Source of the DNA: Lumbricus rubellus
Taxonomy: Eukaryota; Annelida; Clitellata; Crassiclitellata; Lumbricidae
Assembly (NCBI GenBank): GCA_945859605.1
Contig: OX243815.1
Location: 25,759,900-25,823,899 of the forward strand
Reading direction: 5' to 3'
Length of the DNA stretch: 64,000 nt
In this document: positions 52,163-64,000 of the stretch, one piece after another
Layout: each line of letters opens with the position of its first letter
How positions within the stretch are numbered: the stretch's first letter is position 1
Translations under genes and position numbers: made by a program
Notes under the pieces: generated by a model
The model's input: only the letters and a program-made list of their open reading frames with translations
The model's database searches: none
Told to the model about the DNA's origin: nothing

Positions 52163-55100
52163 ATGACAGACACAAGGAAACCGAGATTGGAAAATCCAGG
52201 AGGAATCGTAGGTACGTTTAGAGTTCGTGGAAGACAGGTTTTTTAAATTCGAAATATGCAAGGATGCATGTTCATGATCCGAAATGAGTCATGCACAAGT
52301 AGGCATACCGCGTAATTGGCATTAACTGTGGGTTAGATTGAAAATTGAAAATCTGTGCGAATTGGTGAATTTTGAAAGCGTGCACCATTCGTTCGTTCCT
52401 TCGTTCGTTCGTTCGTTCGTTCGTTCGTTCATTCATTCAAGTATCTATAATTATAGCACCTCTTCAAGGAAACTATTCAGAGCTCCTCCGGACTCCAGCA
52501 CGGCCAAAGGAACAGAGTTCAAGTGCTTATAATGTGTCAAAGAGTAACCTATGAAATAGGTGCAGTCCAAGAAGGAGGCCATTCCATATGCCTACAGCTA
52601 TAGCAACCACAGAAAAAGCACAGCTTTGCATGTATGCCATGAAAACAGTTGTCTAAAAGTCTGCATGACGCACATCCTAGCGCCGAGTAGGGTTATATTT
52701 AGACTGAGCATCCTCTTGTTCGGGTCATCAGGTCTTTATGATAAAACAAGCAAGAATTTTATATCTTTCTTTTTAAGTTTTAAGATGGCATATTCATGAT
52801 ATTCTGAAAAGCTTGTTGTTTGAATGCATTCGTGAAATAATTTGGACAGACGGTTTTTTTAAATCTCAGAGTTCCAGTATGATCCGGAGTCATTTGAAGT
52901 GACACCAGAAATGAAAGAAGTCTTCGACTGGGACGGAGCCTTCGTTCTCAGGTTTATATCCACTTATTCACCATAAAATGATATTTTGCTTTTGCACGAT
53001 TGCCCTGAGGATTTTAGCAGCCGGACTACTAGGCCTATTATGGATAAAGGTTACAATTAACATGTTTTTATTAAGGTGACGATAGGATGAATGTATCGAT
53101 CCAGATGACGTGAATAGTAACCGGTTATGATGAGTCGTATACTTGTTACGTGTTTATAACGACACTGCCATATCAAAGAGATTAGTGCAGTGGTTCCCAA
53201 CCTTTTTTGACTTTAGGGCCACCTTTTCTATGTTGGAGGACACGAAGGCCACTTTTGTCTCATTGCCACAAGGCTAAAATTTAATCAACTAGAAACGTAT
53301 ACCGTATAAAGTTGTTATAATTGAATCAAAATAGAGTGTTTATGTTATTTATAGACGTCAAAATAAAAGTTTGTAATAGAAAATAATTATGTCCTCAATC
53401 CTGTCCAAATTGTAATTTTTCATATTATTTTTGTTTATTCAATGAGATATGAGGGCCATTTTCTTAGACCTGGCGGGCCACTTTTGGCCCGCGGGCCACG
53501 GGTTGGGAACCGCTGGATTAGTGTCACCCTCCTCCTTTATCCAGACTCGGGACTGACACTGGCAGAGTACAACCGTGCAGTGGCGGAGTTGATGAGTCAT
53601 ATGCGTGACAAACTAAGCATCATTTCAAACTTACGCTTCCTCTCTGCTGTTGCCTGTAAGTGACTGTCATCTAATGCCCATGCTTTTTGCGAGTAACGGA
53701 GTTGTATGGATGTAGGGCGATCTTTCACTTTGATCTGACGTCTAAGTCCTGACTGATGTATCATTGACAAGTAGACCTAACAATAATTATTGATCTCATC
53801 AAGAGTATGCAATTTGATTTTTTATTGCGCCATCTCGTGATGCTCTGTGGATTAAGCACTGGCGTCGCATAAATTGCTAATAATTTTGTCGGGTAATACA
53901 GAAAATCTGTAGATCACTTTAGATTAGAAACATCGTTATAGGCTTATTTTAAACTAATTTTGTCTGTTCTGTAGAAACTTTCTAACTAAGCCGGAATTGG
54001 ATCAGCTGTGGAAAGGCCTAACAACCGACTCAATGCTGATGAAGAAAGCATGGGATGTGAGTTAAGCTAGAATATATTTCTTTCAGTGACACCATCTCAG
54101 AATCAGAATTTACTGACATTGTAACTGTCCTTCTATAGATGTCTGCTTGAATGTAAGTGCTTTGTCTTGCTTTAAAATGGAGACATGCTGCGTACATGTA
54201 TAGGCTATTCCTACATTTCCACACTATGCTGTTTCCTCTATATTTTCAAGAAGACTTGAAGTCATCCAGGATTACCTAGAAATCCGGTTGTTCACACGTC
54301 ACGTCATATCAGTATGCAATGCGGAAATATCGCATTAGTCAGTTCTCATTCTGAACTTGGCTTCCATGCATACAACACGCGATACCGGTACATGCCATTG
54401 TTCTGATTAGTTTATGCTGCGCCTTTGTTTATTTATCCTGTGTTGCGATACAGGCACCTTATAAATTCCTAGACACGACGCGATATTTTCTATGCCTTCA
54501 TTTCGCAAGCAATCATCAACCGTGATTCTTGTCTTATGTAGTCAGGTCAGGATGAATTCTAACGAGTTTTCATTGTTTGAACAACAATGAACAATCACAA
54601 TAGTAATTAATGAACATTATTGGTTTCAGTTGGCTGATGGTGAGGGTCGCGCGAGTCGTCTTGTCCTCTGGGGGCATCCTGGAAACGACGTAACTGGACT
54701 GATGGCCAGATCGGAGAAGGTGGCCGGTACCTGCGAGAAGGTTACTATTTCCTCTTTCAGAACGATTGTAATTTTCCTGTGATCAGTGATTACTATTGTC
54801 ACAGAGGCGGTCAGTTGATAAATTTTGGGACACTTATATGCTATAGGAGCTCCTGTTCCAAGCTTAATTTTCCACTGTGTATGATATAAGAATTCCTCTT
54901 TCATGTCATAGTGGCCTACAGCCATGCAGTAGAAGGTTGCAGTCCCGGGATGCATATAATTGCATGTACCATGAACTCTGTTTATTTCTGCTAGCTGCTT
55001 GGTGGTGAGGTATACCACTATCACACGAAGCTAATGATGAAAGAGCCGTTGACAGGTGGGAAGCATCTTTGGCATCAGGATTATGGGTAAGCAGGCACAC

Positions 55101-57906
55101 TTTCAAATTTACTTAAATTTGTGTTGATATGAAATGTAATGCATGTTCTCACCATTAAAGACGTTTGATGATGCGTTGAAATGACCATATAATTAATTTG
55201 TGTAAACCATTGACTCGAATTCTTAACCAGTCGATAGGTTCAGTGTTGGAACGCAGGCATTTATATCTAAAGTCATTGAGAAACTGTAGCCTGTAATAGC
55301 CTATAAATTGTAGGCTATGAGTTCGTGCATTTACTTCAAAGATAGAAATCCCATGGTTACAAATGTCAGCCAATATAGCTACAACTTGTGTTGTTATGAA
55401 CAATTGACAGATACTGGTATAAGAACGGTTGTCTTCGTCCTGACTTGATGACTGTCTTCATCGCCCTGGATCCATGCAATCGGAAAAACGGAGGACTACA
55501 GGTGAGTTGAATTTTGCATTCTCGAATGCGTTGCATTTATCACCTCGGCCCAAATTTAGTACATATCATGTTGAAAGTTATAGAACAAAGACGCCACATA
55601 ATTTCTTCGGGTGTGATTTTCCTTCCGTTTAATCATGTGCTTGTTAATTGTTTTGTGTGCAGTTTCATCCAGCCTCATTATAGATAAATTTGCCCATTAC
55701 CTTATTCTAATCAACTTTATAAGTTATGCTATCAGTACCCAAAATTTAATAGTAAACACAATTCCGCGTTCATGATTACCGTATGATTTTATGATTTAGC
55801 TTTTGGGGAATTTGATTAATGATCAAAAAGAAGAGGCCAGTCTGTAGATCAGTTATATAGTTGTCCAGTCAGTCAATCATCCATTCAGCATAGTCAGTCA
55901 GTCAATCAGCCATTCAGCTTAGTCAGTCAATCAACAATTCAGCTTGGTCGGTAAGTCAATCAGCCAGACAGCCAAGCAACTAGCAGTCAATCACTAATGA
56001 TAGCCATTAAATAATATTTTATACGAAGACTTTGCACAGAGATGTTGTTCGATTAAATAAGCTTACTTATAAGTATTATTGTTTGCAACTGCCGAAGGTT
56101 CTGAAGGGAACACAAAGATGTGGTCGCATTGAACACGATCTCGTTCACGGACAAACTGTGGCTAACATGGAAAGAATCAATCAACTGTCAAAGACCTTCG
56201 AACATATCTACACCGACCTGAATCCAGGTTTAGCCATAATTGTCTTTCACGTCTAAACAAATAATTATTATTTATTCCATTTGACCTTCACATTAACTTC
56301 CAATTTCACGCCTTGTTACCTTGTGCTTTCAGCTCTCTGAGCTCTAGCGACCGACATGATCCATTTTCTCCATTGCTTTACAATTTCACACACGAATCTT
56401 TATTTGAAACAGGTCAAACCTGCGACTTGAAAGTCTCGTGAGTCAGATATCAGTATGGGTTCTGATGGTCTGGGAGAGTTCGGCTCTCTACCAACAATAT
56501 AGGCCTAATATTTATTAGCCTATATATTGCTTATATCTTGGAATACTACAAACGTGATCTGAAGTAGAATGTACATAGGGCCTACTGAGTACTGACCATT
56601 ATTACAGCCTACGTAGTTAATGCGCCGCTTCATTCTATTTTGGTTTGTTGTTTGGTCGGACCTTAGCAAATAAATGCGTGCTTTCATTTTTATTCAATGC
56701 AATCTTGAGTAGCGAGCCCTTGCCGTTAATTTCTGCTATCCCTAAACATTGTTACTATAGTGAAAAGGTTTAACGTAATATTTTAGGAGACCAGCTATAC
56801 CTTGATATATATCTGTTTGAATTGAGATAAAATATTTATGTAGGGCATTATATTTTTAGCACTTTCAAAGTTCAGTTGTATTGAGTGGGAAGTAATGTCT
56901 ACTTTGTACGTTGCATCACATCTCACAGGAGATGCGCTCTTCTTTCATTCGAATCTTCTTCACACGAGTGATAGGAACGAAAGCGATATAAGAAGATACG
57001 CCTTCCTATGTGCCTACAACCGCGCTGATAACGACCCCGTCTATAAACACCACTGTCCAAACTACACGCCACTGTTCAAGGTATAAGCAATGAAGCATAT
57101 GCCCCAGTTTGCCCCACTGATCAAGAGTAAGCTTATCTGTAGTTGGTCATCATGTTATTCTTTGCGCTCTGGCCTCAGTAAGAGAGCGAAATGAAGCACA
57201 AGAAGTTTTAATGTTGCCAGCACAAAGTTAGTGAATTGTGTGAAAGCATGTTGTCTGACTTTGATCATATGATACAGGAGATGCACTGTTCTTTCACTCG
57301 AACCTTCTTCACACGAGTGATAGAAACGAAAGCGATATAAGAAGATACGCCTTCCTGTGTGCCTACAACCGCGCTGATAACGACCCCGTCTATAAGCACC
57401 ACCATCCAAACTACACGCCACTGCTCAAGGTATAGCCTAGGTCAAAACAAAGACTACAATATGAAGCAACATAGTAAGTCGTTGACCCAAAGAAAGAAAA
57501 ACTTCTGATGCCACTATTTGCAACTGACTTAAAATTAACACTTCACTTCTTCAGTAATATTTCACGTCATCAATTTATTATCACTTTGCTTTTTCAATTA
57601 TCACTTCACTTCATCAATAATTATGACTTCACTTCTAGCATACATGATAGAAGAAACCTTTGTCAACTTAAGCTCCCGTGCAACAAAGGCAATTAGGCCC
57701 TACTGGTTTATAAGTTTGTTGGTTTTTGTAGCGCCTATAAATTATTGTCACTGTTATCTGCTTCAAACTGCATGGTTGCATTTCAGGTGCCTAACTCCGC
57801 CATTCTGGATTGCACCAACTTCACGGACTTTTCCGGCAAAGAATTCATGGATCCGTCTCAGGATAAAACCGTTCGAGCAGAACTGATCGAAACCAATTTC
57901 CATTGA
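52163..57906 (+). CDS. PhyH-family Fe(II)/2-oxoglutarate dioxygenase, L-proline trans-4-hydroxylase-like (copy 1)
   Basis: Nine coding exons with GT-AG borders and matching phases: 52163-52211, 52870-52951, 53975-54056, 54630-54740, 54995-55086, 55411-55501, 56098-56227, 56929-57080 (or the alternative 57278-57429) and 57787-57906. The exon containing the ATG begins at an acceptor at 52105. The protein is about 290 residues and cytosolic, with no signal peptide. Iron-binding H-x-D is in LWHQDYGYWYKNG; the distal histidine is in [13 protein letters not shown], with the 2-oxoglutarate arginine probably in IRRYAF. Other family phrases are [11 protein letters not shown] and ARSEKVAGT, then [15 protein letters not shown] and FSGKEFMDP near the end. 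I recognise the family annotated as L-proline trans-4-hydroxylase-like; the true substrate is unknown. Copy 2 follows head-to-tail. Confidence 0.9.
52385..52525. repeat. GTTC array and LINE-tail fragment in intron 1
   Basis: (GTTC)n at about 52387-52432, then a reverse LINE/SINE tail-like stretch (ATAGCACCTCTTCAAGG, TTCAGAGCTCC) to about 52520. A similar tail occurs at 59936-59985 before copy 2. Confidence 0.6.
53188..53515. mobile_element. hAT (Charlie-like) MITE in intron 2
   Basis: Ends CAGTGGTTCCCAACC and GGTTGGGAACCGCTG are inverted and flanked by a perfect 8-bp repeat GATTAGTG (53180-53187 and 53516-53523). The interior is AT-rich with GGCCAC and GGCCCGCGGGCC motifs. No coding frame. 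Confidence 0.9.
57278..57429 (+). CDS. Duplicated alternative exon 8 of PhyH copy 1
   Basis: A 152-nt exon with acceptor GATACAG and donor GTATAG, nearly identical to 56929-57080 and in the same phase. It encodes the distal iron-binding histidine region. Predicted products differ at only two places ([11 protein letters not shown] against [11 protein letters not shown]). Using both would add 304 nt and break the frame, so they must be alternatives, or one is unused. Confidence 0.75.
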
Positions 57907-60476
57907 GGAACATTTCGCACAAAAATCTACTGTCAACGAGAGCGACTTTCGCCTACGCTCTATAGACTATACGCCAACACACATTAATATATCTTCACGC
58001 TGCACATGCTGCTTACTTATTGTAATTATATGCAGCTAATGAAGTAAACCACTGGCTACGAAGGAAGAAACTCGCATGACACATTTCAAAGAAGCGCTAT
58101 ATAAATGTTCATCATCATCATCAATATCATAGGGCTCAATGCCCGTAAGAGTCCGACGCCACTCTCTGTCTGAGTCTGTCTCGTGTCATGCTGTCCAGCT
58201 TCAACTGGTCCGGTCAGCAGGTCTGCTCCATACCATTAACATCTTGGAGCATCTAGACCAGCGGTTCCCAACCCGTGGCCCGCGGGCCAAAAGTGGCCCG
58301 CGAGGCCTCAAAAAATGGCCCGCCAGTCCTCAAAAGTGGCCCTCATCTCTCAAAGAATTAACAAAAATATATGAAAAAATTGACAATTTGGACAGGATAT
58401 AACATATAATTGTTTTATATTAGCCTACAAATTATTTTATTTTGACGTCTATAAATAACATCAAACATTTTATTTTTAACCAATTATAACAATTTTATAT
58501 GCAATTAAATTTTAGGCTTGTGGCCCCCTAATGTCCTTTAACTAAGGAAAAGTGGCCCTCGTGTCCTCCAACTTAGAAAAAGTGGCCCTAAAGTCCAAAA
58601 AGGTTGGGAACCACTGATCTAGACCACATTGTCCGATATAATATAAATGTTAATGGTGACATAATTATTATAGACAAAAATATGTGGCTTTATGTACTTG
58701 TGTATAGCCTATGTATAGTGTCTGCATACAGTATTGCATCGTCCACACTGTTTGTTGGTTTGTTCTTTGTTTGCGTTAACTTTTGACACATATCAGAAAT
58801 TCTATTAACAGGGACACAAATCACACAATCAAGTACGCCTTCATTTCTAGCCTTATATGATAATTTCACTTTATTATATTATGACCGATATAATTATAAT
58901 ATTTAGCATATGTTGAAAATTTCTAGTTAGGCCTATGGTTTATAGCACGACATTTCCTGAACAGCCACGTAGGCCTATATGCTTAGGCTAATATCGGGAT
59001 AATAGATAACCCATGGATGTCGCGCCACTGACGAAAACTGGTGACCAAAAACATAGTCTAGGACTCTAGGCCTACTTGTTGGATTCAGGACTCGGACTCA
59101 AGTCACTTTTATGAACTGTGGGCTACCATCATTACGACTGGCACTCAACTGGACATTCGGACTTAGACAATTAATACAAGTCTGTCGCTCGGTCTGAAAC
59201 CCAAGAAAATATTTCATTTTTTCCGTCAAAATATCTGACGACCTTTTTTTAAGTCGTCCGATGGTTTTGGACTTAATTTTCCTGATTTGGCTCTTTCTTA
59301 GGTCTACAAACGCCATGGTCGTACACATTTTCCGCATTTTTCTTTTTTTTTGGGGGGGGGGGCTAAGCGTCATTTAGGTGGGCTTAACCTCCCCCCTACC
59401 CCTAGCGCCGCCACTATCTGAAAGGAAGGCTCTTGCTGCGAGAAGAGCTTTATAATTTAAAAGGAGTATTCCTCAGACTGTCGCCTGCTGGTTATCTAAC
59501 AGTCAAATGACTAATCACGTGGTCTCATTGAAGATAGAATATTTGTCCTACAGATTGTACAGCCCAAAGCTTTTTATAGAAGACTTTGTTCCATCCCATC
59601 ATTATAATTCTGACCTAGTTTTCTGCATACCGAAAGGTTTCGTTCGTTAGGCAAAGATTTCCAAGGTTAGACTTAGTAATGTTGTACATTAAAACAGTGC
59701 TGGGCAGATAACATTAGGATCTAATTGCGAGGATATGCCTTGCTCCAGGACATCGGTCATTTCGCATAGGACGTCTATAAGTAGCCTACTTATTATTCTC
59801 TTAGTTAGATTAAAGATAAGTCAGCAAAGCTAGCTAATGCGACTTTGCACAAGCAGCGATTGAGGAAAGATGCCGATAGGCTACAGGTGAATGTGACCAA
59901 TTGCGTTCAGTAAATTCAATACATATATTAATATAGCACCTCTTCAAGACTACTACACACTACACAGGGGTACTCCCGACCACAGCACGGGTAAAGGGGG
60001 ACAGTTTCCAGCTTACAACAGAACGTGTCGTAGTTGACCTTGGAAAGCAAGCACAGCGCAAATAGAAGCCCGTCCCAGAGTTCTGTAGGCCTACCGACGA
60101 CTGAAAATGCGGGGCTCTAATTAGTTGCTGCAGGAGAGAATGAACGAGAAGCCCACCATTCTCGGTAGAACGGAAAGAGGAGCAACAAACCAGGACATCT
60201 GAGGTAGGACAGCAGGCTGGATCCAGGTCCAAAGGCATCGCTCTACTAAAGGCAGCAATCCATCTTAGCGCTGGTGGTAGTAGACGAGTGTGCAACAGCG
60301 TTGAGCTGACGCAGCTGAGAGAATCAGTCGCGACAGGGGCGGTGAATTTGTGAAACAACGGCAAAAAATCTGGGTCGAGCCTGACTACAAGAGACTAAGA
60401 CCTTCAACAGAAGAAAAGGCTAAATGGGGGGGGGGAAGTCGTCTTCGGAAACTCACATTGCATGTTTTTCTTTCAG
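57907..60476. other. Spacer between the PhyH copies
   Basis: Contains the 3' end of copy 1, a hAT MITE (58259-58616), a CCCCCC-rich MITE-like stretch near 59345-59410, sequence similar to the upstream region of copy 1 (59470-59930) and a reverse LINE/SINE-tail segment from 59936. The minus-strand frame at 59960-60364 is not supported as a gene. Confidence 0.5.
58259..58616. mobile_element. hAT (Charlie-like) MITE, reverse orientation
   Basis: Same family as 53188-53515 but inverted: starts CAGCGGTTCCCAACC, ends GGTTGGGAACCACTG, with an 8-bp repeat ATCTAGAC at 58251-58258 and 58617-58624. Different target sequences show two independent insertions. Confidence 0.9.
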
Positions 60477-60528
60477 GTTTCATCCGGAGCAACAACTCCT
60501 CCTCAGGTCGTTTTCCTAGCTGTTGGAA

Positions 60529-63500
60529 ATGGCCGACATAAAGAAGCCAAGACTGGAGAGACCAGGAGGAATAGTAGGTACGGCTGCATGTGGTTGGTGA
60601 AAACGCTTTGTTCTTTTAACTGCAATAAATTAGAATGCAACATAGGTAAAGAATTGACCTATATCAGTGACAGATGACTATGAAAACAACAAAGGTTAAC
60701 TTAATTATTAGTATACCACCGAGTATCGTAGGACGACGTAGGTTATGACTTAGCGAAGCGTCCTCGTTATCGGGTCACCAGGCCTTTATAATAATACAGG
60801 CTCAATTTTCATACAATTATTAACTCATAGTTTTCAAGATGGTATTTTACTCTGGACCATATTCATGACGTAGTCGTTTCATTTCGTTAACTGGTGGTTA
60901 TTTTCTTGTAGAGTTCCAATATGATCCGGAGTCATTTGAAGTGACACCAGAGATTAAAGAAGTCTTCGACTGGGACGGTGCCATCGTCGTCAGGTTTATT
61001 CACTTATTCACCATAATATGATGTTTATCCGTTATAGATAAAGATGATAATTAATTTGCTTTCATTAAGGTGATGACGGGATGAATGGATTAGGCTGACT
61101 GATATCGACTACTTCTAATACTGAATATTCGCCTTGAAGAGACACTGTTTATATAATATGAATCCTCGTTATGAACGAATACGGATTCCTCATAGGTCAA
61201 AAAGCAATAACAAAGAATTGTGCCGATTATTTAAGATGAAAAAAGAAATGTTGCGCTAACGCATTGCTGTGTCTTCTGTAGAAACCTTCTAGATAAGCAG
61301 GAGTTGGAACATCTGTGGAAAGGCCTAACAACCAACGCAACAATGATGGAAAAGGCATGGGAAGTGAGTTGCAGTTTGTCATATTTACTTTGTCTGCATG
61401 CAGGTAGGGCCATCATCCTCAATCAGAATCTTGAGACACTCTACATGTACTTGTGCGTCTAAATGGACCTTGTCAATTTACGTGTAAGCCCTCATGTTGT
61501 CTTACTGCCAAATGGACACTTTCCATATAATTAATCTATCATTCAAGTTTTGTTATAGACTATTTAATGTTTCAAAGAAGACTTGATCTATCTAGGAGTA
61601 GGCCTACGTGGCTCCCACGTCGTGGTGAATCATCAGTCTGGAACGACTATACGATAAGAAATTATCCTACTTTCTACTGTGTGCCTCATGTGGCTGAAGG
61701 TCAATCTTAGTCTTGCGTGTGTAATCATGAAATTGTTGGAGAAACCTACATAAAGAGTTTTCTAGGTGAGGCGGCGTTTAAATAAACGCAGAAATAAACT
61801 TGCAATTATTTTTTGTGTTGGTCAAATGCATTGAATTTAGGTGGTCGATGAGGATGGTCGAGTGAGTCGCCGTGTCCTCTGGGGACATCCTGGAAACGAC
61901 GTGACTGGACTGATGGCCAGATCGGAAAAGGTGGCCGGTACTTGCGAAAAGGTAACTGTTTCCTCCGTTCAAACTGATATCAACGTCTTGTTTGTCACTA
62001 TTGCAACCATGTCAGTTAAGAAATAACGTAACGCATAAAAGCTCAAGATTGAATGTTAGTGTAGCATTTTCTACGAAGGTACAGAATAACCTGTTTGGGA
62101 TATTTTGCCTATAGACATGCAGTAGGCTAAGTAATATTCTTCATGCTGCATAATCATATCAGCTGCTCGTGAAAGACCACGTGACTCTCCGGCTGCAGAC
62201 AATAATATTATAGCACGAGGAATTTGTACTGGCAGAAAAATATGATATTTAATTGGAGCGTTCCAGCTGATATTGAATTGAATTAAATACTAGCATTAAT
62301 GGCCTAGTCTGAGGTATTTAAAGACGAGGCAAAATTTCGCCGGTAGCTTCAATCTTAAAACGGCTCAACTAAGTTTCTTCTTCTTTCCGGTTCTTTGTAA
62401 AGATTTCGTTTTATACCTTCGTATTTTTAAATTCTCAATGACACACTCAATTCACGTGTAGTATTATCGCAATTATTTTCATTGGCTTCTTGGTGGTATT
62501 ACCGCGATATTTTTTTCGTTAGCTTCTTGGTGGTGAGGTCTACCATTATCACTCGAAGTTAATAATGAAAGAGCCACTGACAGGAGGGAAGTTTCTTTGG
62601 CATCAGGATTATGGGTAGGCATGCACACTTTCAAAACTTAATTAATTTGAAAATAAACTTCTGAATGTTTCAACAATAAAAACATTTGAGGCAAATGCGC
62701 TGTAATGACCATCGTTATTGCATCATTATTCAGAGGTCTTAAATAGATATTGGATCCAAAGTTTGAGTGCATAATAATGTTGCATCAAATAGCCTAGATA
62801 TATTTTTTCATCAAATAGACAATTAGGCTAGAGATCCTGAGTGGCCGAGTGGGTTGGTAACCCGCTCGCCACGCCGGCGGCCCGGTTTCGGTTCCCGGTC
62901 GGTCGGTTTATCATAGATTAATTTCTCGGATCTTTACTGCGGGTGGCTCGGTCGCAATATAAACGTGGAGTGAGAGGTTGTACTCTGTCTCCGACACTAA
63001 TCATCTTCGAAATGAAAAGTGTCGTTAAGTCCGAAGTACACACACAGACAATTAGGCTACTTCAAATACGAGCTAAAAAAAATTGATAAATATTGAACAA
63101 ATGACATGATTATAACTATCAACCAATATCTTCAGCTCGTGTTGCAATCAATCATTGACAGATACTGGTATAAGAACGGTTGTCTTCGTCCTGATATGTT
63201 GACCGTCTTCATCGCTCTGGATCCATGCAATCGGATAAACGGAGGACTCCAGGTGAGTGGAAGAAGTCTACGACTTTTGCTTCTCTAATGCATTGTAGGC
63301 TATTAATTTTTATCACCTCGATCCAAGTTTTGTACATTTTAAAAATTATAGTCCAAAGGCGCCACAGAACTTCTTCGGTTGGATTTTCTCCTCGTCTCTA
63401 CTCTCTTCGTGTGTTTATTAATTGTTTAGTGATAACCTAATGTTGTGTATAGTGTACACTGTGCAGTTCCATCAAGCCGGATTATAGATAGGCCTAGGTT

Positions 63501-64000
63501 TAAATTTTGCAATTACCTTATTCTAATTAACCTACTAAGTGATGCGACCAGTACAAAAATATTAGGCTACTGTGTGTACAATCACGTGTTCGTGATTACC
63601 ATTAGTCTGGTATAAAGAACTAAATTTGGTCATTGCTTTATTATTTGATACAGCTCTGCGACCAATAAACATAAGGTTAGCGTAATTCCATGGTTACGAT
63701 TACTACTAAATTTTGATCTTACGGTTTAGAATTTGCTGCTTTAGACAAATGACCTAAACATGACACGTCAGTCTCGCCCATAAAGTCAGACAATTTATTA
63801 CATTTATGCAAAGTCCCTGGATAGTGATCCTATTAAATATGTTCTATGATGCTGCAGTATTGTTTGTAACTGACGAAGGTCTTGAAGGGAACACAAAGAT
63901 GCGGTCGCATTGAACACGACCTCGATCCCGCTCACGCACAAACCGCGGCTAACATGGAAAGAGTCAACCAACTGTCGGAACACTTTGAACACGTCCACAC
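60529..64000 (+). CDS. PhyH-family dioxygenase, L-proline trans-4-hydroxylase-like (copy 2, cut by window end)
   Basis: Exons 60529-60577, 60912-60993, 61282-61363, 61841-61951, 62523-62614, 63162-63252 and 63879 onward. The first six have exactly the same lengths and phases as copy 1. The start [16 protein letters not shown] parallels [16 protein letters not shown] in copy 1. The iron site H-x-D is kept in [14 protein letters not shown]. Introns have diverged, so the duplication is old enough for drift while codons stay close. The distal histidine exon lies beyond the window. The exon containing the ATG follows an acceptor at 60477. Confidence 0.9.
62831..63045 (+). repeat. tRNA-derived SINE in intron 5 of copy 2
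   Basis: Begins GAGATCCTGAGTGGCCGAGTGG with an A box TGGCCGAGTGG, a B-box-like GGTTTCGGTTCCCGG, and a 120-bp body. It is bounded by a perfect 14-bp target duplication AGACAATTAGGCTA (62817-62830 and 63046-63059). A different family from the SINEs at 1511 and 18500. Confidence 0.85.

Noticed and set aside
59960..60364. Minus-strand 134-codon frame before PhyH copy 2
   Set aside because: It begins in a LINE/SINE-tail-like stretch, has no splice or domain support, and is probably repeat-derived.

Overview
This window comes from the genome of a multicellular animal, probably a marine invertebrate. The host genes are split by GT-AG introns, the DNA is AT-rich and full of microsatellites, and nested transposons are common. 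The species cannot be named from the sequence. The palindrome TAGGCCTA recurs more than twenty times in the host DNA, and I did not see it inside the large element described next.

The centrepiece is a complete Polinton/Maverick element of 15,605 bp at 34776-50380. Its ends begin AGTAGTAG and a perfect 6-bp target duplication (ATGATC) flanks it. It encodes the full set for replication, integration and a virion: protein-primed family B DNA polymerase, chromodomain integrase, packaging ATPase, adenain-type cysteine protease, putative major and minor capsid proteins, pX/pVI-like core proteins and a zinc-ribbon/phospholipase-A2-like protein. It also carries two fibre-like proteins with a shared N-terminus and different heads (C1q-like and discoidin-like), an HNH endonuclease, a SAP/NUMOD-like protein and a protein resembling a catalytically dead dUTPase. 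Most genes run on the minus strand. The phospholipase-like and integrase genes run on the plus strand from a palindromic divergent promoter. All major reading frames are open, so the element looks recent. It sits inside the reverse-transcriptase gene of a CR1/L2-type LINE, exactly at the catalytic YADD motif.

Left flank (1-34775): low-complexity DNA and microsatellites surround a plus-strand host gene with immunoglobulin domains (exons 10804-23191, perhaps one more at 24069). Around it are hAT-type elements with 8-bp target duplications, one holding a nested 901-bp element whose near-identical twin lies 20 kb away. There are also GGGGCAAG-type MITEs, a degenerate mariner, LINE 3' ends and tRNA-derived SINEs that share the LINE tail.

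Right flank (50387-64000): the rest of the LINE, then two head-to-tail copies of a PhyH-family gene resembling L-proline trans-4-hydroxylase. Copy 1 is complete in nine exons and has a duplicated 152-nt exon that can only be used alternatively. Copy 2 runs off the window end. Two inverted hAT MITEs and a SINE sit in introns and the spacer.
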